From JAUNKE01 sp041853585 (GTDB lineage Bacteria > Bacillota > Clostridia > Peptostreptococcales > Filifactoraceae), in contig JBGZSM010000076.1 of NCBI GenBank assembly GCA_041853585.1, positions 1 to 51,833 of the forward strand: a stretch of 51,833 nucleotides of DNA. The letters run 5' to 3'. The position numbers and the translations under genes were made by a program. Positions 16,601 through 22,514 of the stretch are shown here, in pieces. The notes beneath the pieces are model-generated. The model did not search any database, was not told the DNA's origin, and saw only the letters and a list, made by a program, of their open reading frames with translations. Position 1 is the first letter of the stretch, and every line of letters starts with the position of its first letter.

Positions 16601-17283
16601 AGCATGAATATCAAATTCCTTACGGCTCCATTATCAAAGTGGAAGACGGACAGCGCGTTGAGCCGGGCGACCAGTTGACGCAGGGATCCATCAATCCGCA
16701 AGACATTTTGCGAGTCAAAGGCGTAACGGGCGTTCAGGACTATATTGTAAAAGAAGTCCAGCGTGTGTATAAGCTGCAAGGGGTTGATGTAAACGACAAG
16801 CATATCGAAATCATCGCGCGCCAGATGCTTGGCAAAGTAAAAATTGAAGAGCCGAATGACAGTTCATTCCTTTCCGGTTCTCTTGTCAGCGTGGCAGAGG
16901 TGAAAAGAACCAATGCGATGCTGGAAGCGGAAGGTTTGGAGCCGGCAACCTACAAGCAGACTTTGCTCGGAATTACCAAAGCGTCGCTTGCGACGGATTC
17001 CTTCTTGTCGGCGGCATCATTCCAAGAGACGACCAGAGTATTGACCGAAGCTGCCATCAAAGGAAGCAAGGACAATCTGATCGGTCTTAAAGAAAATGTC
17101 ATCATCGGGAAACTGATTCCTGCGGGAACGGGTCTCAAGCGATACAAGGCGATTGAAATTCTGGGTGGCGAACCGACGGTGGAAGAAGTCCAAGAAGAAA
17201 TCACCGAGCCGACTGCTGAAATCGTGGATATGATGGAAGCGGTTGAAGTAATCGAAACTGAAACGGAATTTGACGATATTTAA
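13684..17283 (+). CDS. rpoC: RNA polymerase beta' subunit RpoC
   Basis: This is the largest RNA polymerase subunit and holds the catalytic magnesium. In the 1199-residue protein the N-terminal zinc-binding cysteines are visible (CHCGKYKK...VICDKCGVEVT), then the active-site loop NADFDGDQMAVHVPLS with three catalytic aspartates, the trigger/bridge region, SGARGSKNQIRQLAGMRGLM, and a second zinc cluster CESKHGVCAKCYG. The start is TTG at 13684 with AAGGGAG 9 nt upstream; the first residues FELENFESIRIGLAS are the normal RpoC N-terminus. It is co-transcribed with rpoB and ends at a strong terminator. The C-terminus is Glu-rich, parallel to the RpoB tail. Confidence 0.98.
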   Translation: MFELENFESIRIGLASSDKVREWSYGEVKKPETINYRTLKPEKDGLFCEAIFGPTKDWECHCGKYKKDRARHKGVICDKCGVEVTRAKVRRERMGHIELATPVSHIWYFKGIPSRMGLLLDMSPRLLEKVLYFANYVVIDAMETDLVENTLLTEKEYRDAIDKFGRNSFVAKMGAEAIKEILQKIDLEELSKELKARLRDATGQKRVKTIRRLEVVDALRQSGNDPSWMILDVVPVIPPELRPMVQLDGGRFATSDLNDLYRRVINRNNRLKKLLELGAPDIIVRNEKRMLQEAVDALIDNGRKGRPVTGPGNRPLKSLSDMLKGKQGRFRQNLLGKRVDYSGRSVIVVGPELKFYQCGLPKTMALELFKPFVMNELVARGYSQNIKNAKRLVEKVRPEVWDVLEEVIQGHPVLLNRAPTLHRLGIQAFEPVLVEGKAIKLHPLVCTAYNADFDGDQMAVHVPLSVEAQAEGRFLMLSPNNILAPKDGSPITTPSQDMVLGSYYLTMEEPGAKGTGMIFKDYNEMILAYYNKQVHLHARVKVRVKLDAEDKGQLVESTVGRFIFNQNVPQDLGYINREVDKYSLEVDFVLSKSQLGKVIDRCFRRHGNTETALMLDKVKNLGFRYSTKGAITVSVADMEIPEEKKSLIAEAEQKVAVYEKSYRRGLMSNDERYDRVIETWSKTTDMVTDALMRNLGDLNNINIMAVSGARGSKNQIRQLAGMRGLMANASGKTVEIPIKSNFREGLTVLEYFTSSHGARKGLADTALRTADSGYLTRRLVDVSQDVIIRELDCGTTEGIEVRAFRDGNEEIEKLYDRIVGRYPVSDIVHPQTKEVIVHSEDMITEEKAEAVIAAGIESVVLRTVLNCESKHGVCAKCYGRNLATGKNVNVGEAVGIIAAQSIGEPGTQLTMRTFHTGGVAGGDITQGLPRVEELFEARKPKGLATITEVAGVVHFVEKGKRSDIIVIADDGVEHEYQIPYGSIIKVEDGQRVEPGDQLTQGSINPQDILRVKGVTGVQDYIVKEVQRVYKLQGVDVNDKHIEIIARQMLGKVKIEEPNDSSFLSGSLVSVAEVKRTNAMLEAEGLEPATYKQTLLGITKASLATDSFLSAASFQETTRVLTEAAIKGSKDNLIGLKENVIIGKLIPAGTGLKRYKAIEILGGEPTVEEVQEEITEPTAEIVDMMEAVEVIETETEFDDI

Positions 17284-17288
17284 AAATA

Positions 17289-17330
17289 AAACCTGAGTGT
17301 AATACTTGATGTGTAGCACTCAGGTTTTTT
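17289..17330 (+). terminator. rpoBC terminator
   Basis: AAACCTGAGTG (17289-17299) pairs with CACTCAGG (17317-17324), followed by six T. It starts 5 nt after the rpoC stop. Confidence 0.9.
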
Positions 17331-17365
17331 ATTTAGGGGGAGCGTTATCGTAAACAAAAAAAGAC

Positions 17366-17394
17366 TTGACAAAATAGCAAATAGAAAATAAAAT
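17366..17394 (+). promoter_or_regulatory. Promoter of the GGDEF gene
   Basis: A consensus -35 TTGACA (17366-17371), 17-nt spacer and -10 TAAAAT (17389-17394). It lies about 100 nt before the GGDEF start codon. Confidence 0.75.
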
Positions 17395-17493
17395 AAAAAC
17401 CTAAGTGAAAGTTCAACGGTTTTGTTTTGAGAAACCATCCGTTTTTTGAAACGAAAAATGGGTATCAGTTTGTAGGAGGACGAATTCTTTTTT

Positions 17494-18549
17494 ATGAGAA
17501 ATAAACATATAAAAAAATCGAGAACATCTATCATCATCGTCTTTGTTCTCATCGTGTCGCTTATTTTGACCAATCTTTATACTTTCAATTATATCAATGA
17601 AATCAACGGCGATGCGCGCGTGGTAAATTATACGGGGATTATCCGTGGCGGAACGCAGCGTTTGATCAAGCTTGAGATAATGGGAATCCAAAAGGACGGC
17701 ATTATTTTGGAAATCGAAAATATTTTTCGAGAGATTCGATACGGCGAGGAGAAGGACAGCAGAATTTATCACAAGAATGTTGAATATCATGATAAAATCA
17801 ATCAGCTTAGCGATATTTGGTATGAAATACAGGAAGAGATTTTAAAAGTACGAGCCGGCGGTTCTTCGGATAAGCTCGCTCACTTGGGCGAGGAACATTA
17901 TAAAATTGCCAACGAAGCGGTATTTTTGGCTGAAAAATATTCCGAGGCGAAGGTTGTCAAAGCGAGCAATATTCGTCGAGCGATGCTGCTCGGCTCGTCA
18001 TTGATGCTCCTGATGTATATTTCGCAGGTGCTCGGGATGTTCAAATTGGAGAAAAGTATTGAGGAGCTTGGCAAAAAAGCTGCAATTGATGCACAGACTG
18101 GACTTCCGAACCGCAGCGAATGTGACCGAAAGCTGGACAGTTTTTCAGCTCGACGATTGCCGAAGGATTTGATGGCGATGTCCATCGATATGAACGGGCT
18201 CAAAGAAACCAATGACAACTACGGTCATAATGTCGGCGATATTCTTATCGTTTCTTTTGCCAAATTGTTGGCGGAAACCGCAAGGAATTTCGGATTCGTC
18301 GGACGAAACGGTGGCGACGAGTTCATCGGTATCTTCGAAAATTGCACCGAAGAGGATATGCAAAAGTTTTTGAAGGAGCTCAACGAGCGAATCGAGTTGT
18401 TCAATGCACAGGGCGGCGTCGTTCAAATCAGCTATGCGAGCGGCCATGCATCGTCCAATGAAGATTTCGTGAATATATACGATTTAATCAAAAAAGCGGA
18501 CAAGCGAATGTATGAGCAAAAACGAGCGATGCATCTTGAGGAAAATTAA
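17494..18549 (+). CDS. Membrane-bound GGDEF diguanylate cyclase
   Basis: Diguanylate cyclases make cyclic di-GMP from two GTP. The 351-residue protein has a first membrane helix (about residues 8-30, SIIIVFVLIVSLILTNLY), then an extracytoplasmic helical sensor with the motif NYTGIIRGGTQRLIKLEI, which is shared with chemoreceptor-type ligand domains. A second helix (AMLLGSSLMLLMYISQVLG, about 168-188) leads into a GGDEF domain beginning DAQTGLPNRSECDRKL. The active site GRNGGDEFIGIF is intact. The position of the usual inhibitory RxxD site reads RNFG, so product inhibition may be lost. It has GGAGG upstream, its own promoter and its own terminator, so it is a single-gene unit. Confidence 0.9.
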   Translation: MRNKHIKKSRTSIIIVFVLIVSLILTNLYTFNYINEINGDARVVNYTGIIRGGTQRLIKLEIMGIQKDGIILEIENIFREIRYGEEKDSRIYHKNVEYHDKINQLSDIWYEIQEEILKVRAGGSSDKLAHLGEEHYKIANEAVFLAEKYSEAKVVKASNIRRAMLLGSSLMLLMYISQVLGMFKLEKSIEELGKKAAIDAQTGLPNRSECDRKLDSFSARRLPKDLMAMSIDMNGLKETNDNYGHNVGDILIVSFAKLLAETARNFGFVGRNGGDEFIGIFENCTEEDMQKFLKELNERIELFNAQGGVVQISYASGHASSNEDFVNIYDLIKKADKRMYEQKRAMHLEEN

Positions 18550-18555
18550 AATAGG

Positions 18556-18591
18556 GACTTCTTATTGCTATATAATAGGAAGTCTTTTTTT
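18556..18591 (+). terminator. Terminator of the GGDEF gene
   Basis: GACTTCTTATT (18556-18566) pairs with AATAGGAAGTC (18574-18584), followed by seven T. Confidence 0.85.
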
Positions 18592-18703
18592 GAGCAAAGT
18601 TTTAAATCGTAAAAAAGTTACAATAAAAGAGGAGAAATCGGCTGCGTAATTTTTTAAAACGCAAAAAAAACGACTCGAACGAAATTAAATACTAACGAAA
18701 GAT

Positions 18704-18731
18704 TTGATTTTATGCCAAAATATGATATAGT
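18704..18731 (+). promoter_or_regulatory. Promoter of the first B12 operon
   Basis: TTGATT (18704-18709) and TATAGT (18726-18731) with 16-nt spacing, just before the riboswitch. Confidence 0.55.
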
Positions 18732-18739
18732 ATAAGAGA

Positions 18740-18834
18740 GTTCAAGTGCTTATGCAAAGGGGAAATAGGTGAAAATCCTATGCGGACCCGCCACCGTAAA
18801 TAGCGATGCTATGAGCCGGACGACCTGCTTGAAC
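18740..18834 (+). promoter_or_regulatory. Cobalamin riboswitch 1
   Basis: A compact cobalamin aptamer closed by a perfect P1 stem GTTCAAG (18740-18746) / CTTGAAC (18828-18834). Inside are the family's conserved blocks AGGGGAA, GGTGAAAATCC, GCCACCGTAA (the box usually read as GCCACTG) and GAGCCGGACGACCTGC. It is expected to reduce expression of the downstream uptake genes when cobalamin is abundant. Confidence 0.93.
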
Positions 18835-18837
18835 ATG

Positions 18838-18908
18838 AAATTTGCATCGAGGTTATGCAAATTTTGCAGTAAAAACGGACTGCGCTTCTTATGATGCGCG
18901 TTTTTTTT
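18838..18908 (+). promoter_or_regulatory. Expression platform of riboswitch 1
   Basis: After the aptamer, AAATTTGCAT (18838-18847) pairs with ATGCAAATTT (18855-18864). Then GCAGT (18866-18870) can pair with ACTGC (18879-18883), which competes with a GCGC (18882-18885) / GCGC (18895-18898) hairpin followed by eight T (18901-18908). The GCGC hairpin plus T tract reads as a weak terminator; the alternative pairing would block it. Confidence 0.55.
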
Positions 18909-18938
18909 GTGCAAAAATTTTGTGGAAAGAGGGTTATT

Positions 18939-20564
18939 ATGAAAAAAGGATGGAAGAGTCGAATTTCGCTGTTGACGGTGTTGATGCTGCTTCTCAGCAT
19001 GATTCCGTCGTATGCGGCAAACCATGATTTACAAAATGTCGTATCGGAAACGACAAAATATTTGTTATCGACGGTTCAAGAGCCGAAGCTGGGCTCAGTC
19101 GGAGGAGAATGGGTAGTACTCGGATTGGCACGCAGCGGAGAGTCGGTGCCGAAAACTTATTTTGAGAATTATTACCGAGGACTTGAAAAAGAAGTGGTGA
19201 GCAAGAAAGGGATTTTGCATGAGCAAAAATACACCGAGTATTCGAGGGTGGTGCTCGCGCTTTCATCCCTCGGCGTCAATCCGAAGAATGTCGGCGGATA
19301 TGATTTGGTAAAACCGCTCTTGAATGTGGAAAAAGGCAAATGGCAGGGCGTGAACGGCTCCGTCTTTGCATTGTTGGCATTGGATGCGTCATCACATTGG
19401 CTTGACAAAGACAAAGAGGCTTATGAAGCGGCACAGAAAGGCTATTTGAAAGATATTTTGGACAAGCAGCTTGCGGACGGCGGATGGGCTTTCACCGGAG
19501 AAAAATCCGACCCCGATATGACCGCGATGACATTGCAGTCTTTGGCAAAATATCAGAGCCAGCCCGAGGTCAAAAAAGCAACCGAGAAAGCATTGCAGAC
19601 ACTTTCGAATCTGCAAAATGAAAAAGGCGGTTATGCGAGCTGGGGCGAAGAAAATTCAGAGAGCGTGTCGCAGACAATCGTAGCATTGTCCGAGTTGGGC
19701 ATTCCTTTGGACAGCAAGAGCTTTGTGAAAAACGGCAATTCGCTGTTAGATAATCTGATGACTTTTTATGTGAAAGGACAGGGATTCAAACACAGTCCGA
19801 AGGGTGAAGTCAATGCGATGGCGACCGAGCAGGCATTTTACGCTGTAGTTGCTGCAAATCGTATAAAACAAAATAAAAGTTCGCTCTATCGCATGCAGGA
19901 TGCTGTCGGATTTTTAATCATCGACAATCCGAGCGAGCCGACGCCGAAACCGCCGGGAGATTCGCTTATCAATGTGCGTGAAGTGATTGATCCGGGCAGA
20001 ACTTTCAGCGACATTAAAGAAAGTAAATATAAAAATGCGATTGAAAAATTGGCGGAGCGTGGCATCGTCAACGGCAAGGGCAAGAATGAATTCAAACCGA
20101 ATCTTAAGGTAACTCGTGCGGAATTTGCCGTCATCGTCCTCAACGGATTGGGTATTCAGCCGAAGCAGGCGAGCAATGTGTTCAAAGATGTTAAACCGAA
20201 TGCTTGGTACGCGTCCTATGTGAACACTGCGCATCAATTAAAAATCGTCAGCGGAGTGGGCGATAATAAATTTAATCCGAATGGAGATATTACGATTCAA
20301 GAGGCTGCCGTGATGGTTACCAATGCGGCGCGATTAGGAAATTTGCGTACGAATTACAGCACGGATGAGATTCGTGACATATTGGCGCAGTTTGAAGATT
20401 ATACGACTGCGGGCGATTGGGCGAGAGAATCCTTGGCATTCTGCTATGCAAACGGCGTGTGGAGCGATTCGGTGCTCAAGATTCGACCGAGAGAAAAAAT
20501 CACGCGCGGTGAGGTTGCCGAAACGGTTTATAATCTCATGAACAAGATGGAATTGATTCGATAG
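18939..20564 (+). CDS. SLH-anchored alpha/alpha-toroid protein (intrinsic-factor alpha-domain-like), putative B12 binding
   Basis: I place the start at 18939, where GAAAGAGGG precedes ATG and a clear signal peptide begins (KKGWKSRISLLTVLMLLLSMIPSYA, cleavage near residue 27). The 541-residue protein then has about 300 residues of prenyltransferase/squalene-cyclase-type helical repeats, for example DGGWAFTGEKSDPDMTAMTLQSLAKY and KGGYASWGEENSESVSQTIVALSELG. These form an alpha/alpha toroid like the alpha domain of intrinsic factor and transcobalamin. Three SLH modules follow (about 350-541, FSDIKESKYKNAIEKLAERGIV...), which attach proteins to cell-wall polysaccharide. It lies directly behind a cobalamin riboswitch and ahead of a DUF4430 gene and an ECF transporter. 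Cobalamin capture is inferred from this context; cyclase activity is not expected for a secreted protein. Confidence 0.8.
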   Translation: MKKGWKSRISLLTVLMLLLSMIPSYAANHDLQNVVSETTKYLLSTVQEPKLGSVGGEWVVLGLARSGESVPKTYFENYYRGLEKEVVSKKGILHEQKYTEYSRVVLALSSLGVNPKNVGGYDLVKPLLNVEKGKWQGVNGSVFALLALDASSHWLDKDKEAYEAAQKGYLKDILDKQLADGGWAFTGEKSDPDMTAMTLQSLAKYQSQPEVKKATEKALQTLSNLQNEKGGYASWGEENSESVSQTIVALSELGIPLDSKSFVKNGNSLLDNLMTFYVKGQGFKHSPKGEVNAMATEQAFYAVVAANRIKQNKSSLYRMQDAVGFLIIDNPSEPTPKPPGDSLINVREVIDPGRTFSDIKESKYKNAIEKLAERGIVNGKGKNEFKPNLKVTRAEFAVIVLNGLGIQPKQASNVFKDVKPNAWYASYVNTAHQLKIVSGVGDNKFNPNGDITIQEAAVMVTNAARLGNLRTNYSTDEIRDILAQFEDYTTAGDWARESLAFCYANGVWSDSVLKIRPREKITRGEVAETVYNLMNKMELIR

Positions 20565-20572
20565 GTGAAAAA

Positions 20573-21553
20573 ATGGATAAGAAAAAGATAGCGCTCATCG
20601 TCGGGCTCATTGCCGTATTGCTTGGCGTGTCGTTCTTTTGGGGAGAGAATCCCTTTGGCAAAAAAGAAGTTGAAACCGAGTCGGCGCAAAAACCGAAGAT
20701 AGAATACAACGACTCGTCGAGCGATTCCGGCAATAATTCCAATTCAAACTCAAATTCCAATTCGGACAGTGAAAAACAGCCTTCCGAAAATGAAAAAAAG
20801 GAAGAAGAGGAGCAAAAACCGGAGCAGGGCAGCTCGGAGCAAACGCAGCCGAAGAATGAGAACCCATCCGAGGAGAAAGAGAAGGCGGAGAAAAATCCGA
20901 TTCCGGACGATAAAAAGCAAAAAGAATCCAAGGATGAAAAGAAAAAGGACGAGGCGAGCAAGGAGCAGGAGAGCAAGGATCAGGCGACGACACCGCCTGC
21001 CGAAAAAAAGGAAGAAAAATCCGAGCCGAAAGAAGAGAAGCAAACCGGTAAAGATAAATATCTCACCGACCCGATTCCTGAGGGCAAGCCGAAGCCGGTT
21101 GAGCCCCAAGATGCCGTAATTACGGATAAGAAGATGACGGCTTCTTTGAGCGTGCGATGCGACACCTTGCTCAACAATATGGACAAACTTAATCCCGAAA
21201 AGGTGGAGCTCGTACCGAAGGACGGCGTTATTTTTCCAACGACTCAGGTTACTTTTTATGAAGGCGAAAGCGTGTTCAATGTTTTGCAAAGAGAAATGAA
21301 AAAGAACAAGATTCACATGGCATTCAAGAACACGCCGATGTATAATTCAGCCTATATTCAAGGCATCAACAATCTGTATGAATTTGACGGAGGCAATCTT
21401 TCGGGCTGGACCTATCGCGTCAACGGATGGTTTCCGAATTACGGTTGCAGTCGATACCAGCTCAAGCAGGGCGATGTTATCGAATGGCTTTACACCTGCG
21501 ATTTGGGACGCGATGTAGGAGCAGGTCCGATTGTAGGAGCGGACGGCGAATGA
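20573..21553 (+). CDS. Membrane-anchored DUF4430 protein (transcobalamin beta-domain-like)
   Basis: The 326-residue protein has an N-terminal membrane anchor (IALIVGLIAVLLGVSFFW, residues 6-23). A long low-complexity spacer rich in Ser, Asn, Glu and Lys follows (about 40-170), long enough to span the wall. The C-terminal DUF4430 domain (about 190-318) carries GESVFNVLQREM, then NNLYEFDGGNLSGWTYRVNGWFPNYGCSRYQLKQGDVIEWLYT. DUF4430 is related to the C-terminal beta domain of transcobalamin and intrinsic factor. The gene is 8 nt after the toroid gene, and its stop overlaps the EcfT start (ATGA). I infer that it acts with the toroid protein, passing cobalamin to the transporter. The base composition of the spacer is repetitive and could vary in length between strains. 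Confidence 0.82.
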   Translation: MDKKKIALIVGLIAVLLGVSFFWGENPFGKKEVETESAQKPKIEYNDSSSDSGNNSNSNSNSNSDSEKQPSENEKKEEEEQKPEQGSSEQTQPKNENPSEEKEKAEKNPIPDDKKQKESKDEKKKDEASKEQESKDQATTPPAEKKEEKSEPKEEKQTGKDKYLTDPIPEGKPKPVEPQDAVITDKKMTASLSVRCDTLLNNMDKLNPEKVELVPKDGVIFPTTQVTFYEGESVFNVLQREMKKNKIHMAFKNTPMYNSAYIQGINNLYEFDGGNLSGWTYRVNGWFPNYGCSRYQLKQGDVIEWLYTCDLGRDVGAGPIVGADGE

Positions 21554-22491
21554 AAAATCAAACAAAAAAGACGGGGGATGGATTTTCGACCTTCCATCCC
21601 TTGGTCAATTTTTTATATTTTGTATCGGTGATAGGATTCGGTATGTTCTTTTTACATCCCGCTTGTCTGCTGATCTCATTGCTCGGCAGCATTTCCTATT
21701 CGATTTATCTGCGAGGAAGAAAAGCCATCTCTTTTCAGCTTTTGTATCTTTTACCGATGCTGGTTGTGATGGCGCTGGTCAATCCTTTGTTCAATCATGA
21801 GGGAGCAACCATTCTTACTTATTTCAGAACGGAAAATCCGCTGACTCTCGAGGCGATTTACTACGGATTGGCATCGGCGACGATGATTATCAGTTCGATT
21901 TGTTGGTTTTCCTGCTTCAATGAGCTCATCACATCCGACAAGTTGATTTATCTCTTCGGGCGAATCATTCCGGCATTTTCGCTGATTCTCTCGATGGCGA
22001 TGCGATTTGTCCCGCGCTTCAACGAGCAGATAAAAAATATTGCGGATGCACAACGCTCCATCGGCAGAGATGTGTCGAACGGAAGTGTCTTTCAGCGTGC
22101 CAAAAACGGATTGCTGATTCTTTCAGCGATGGCGACATGGGCGCTCGAAAATTCGATTGAAACTTCCAATTCGATGAAAAGTCGAGGCTATGGGCTCAAA
22201 GGTCGAACTTCATTTTCCATTTACAAAATCGAAAATCACGATAAAAGAGCGCTGCTTTTTTTGCTGATTACGGGCGGAGTCGTTTTTTTCGGCGCGCTGC
22301 AAAATGTATTGTATTACCGCTATTACCCGACGCTCAAAGTGCAGCTCGGAAGTACGACCTATGCGGTGCTCGTCGTCTATGCGGCACTCATTGCTTTTCC
22401 GCTTGCCTACAATCTGTGGGAGAATTTGAGATACAAAAAATGGAGTGAAAATCAGTCCGTCGATTTGATGGAGCAATTTGTCAATCGGTAG
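21550..22491 (+). CDS. ecfT: ECF transporter transmembrane component EcfT
   Basis: EcfT is the scaffold membrane protein of energy-coupling-factor vitamin importers; it links the two ATPases to the substrate-binding S component. I place the start at the ATG at 21550, which overlaps the preceding TGA, giving 313 residues. Several membrane helices are visible (FLYFVSVIGFGMFFLHPACLLISLLG; LLYLLPMLVVMALVNPLF; MIISSICWFSCFNELI; a C-terminal pair around LLFLLITGGVVFFGAL and AVLVVYAALIAFPLAYNLW). The coupling-helix region carries the EcfT pattern RFVPRFNEQIKNIADAQRSIGRD and, further on, SMKSRGYGLKGR. Arg-containing motifs of this type dock on the ATPases. It is part of the riboswitch-controlled operon. 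Confidence 0.88.
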   Translation: MKNQTKKTGDGFSTFHPLVNFLYFVSVIGFGMFFLHPACLLISLLGSISYSIYLRGRKAISFQLLYLLPMLVVMALVNPLFNHEGATILTYFRTENPLTLEAIYYGLASATMIISSICWFSCFNELITSDKLIYLFGRIIPAFSLILSMAMRFVPRFNEQIKNIADAQRSIGRDVSNGSVFQRAKNGLLILSAMATWALENSIETSNSMKSRGYGLKGRTSFSIYKIENHDKRALLFLLITGGVVFFGALQNVLYYRYYPTLKVQLGSTTYAVLVVYAALIAFPLAYNLWENLRYKKWSENQSVDLMEQFVNR

Positions 22492-22514
22492 TGTTAAGAT
22501 ACGGTTAGGGCTCA

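Noticed and set aside
18939..20564. Reading the toroid protein as a terpene or squalene cyclase
   Set aside because: It is secreted and wall-anchored, lies behind a cobalamin riboswitch and shows no cyclase DxDD motif that I could find; the toroid fold alone does not imply cyclisation.
20750..21316. Long minus-strand frames opposite the DUF4430 protein spacer
   Set aside because: They arise from the repetitive Lys/Glu/Ser coding of the plus-strand gene.
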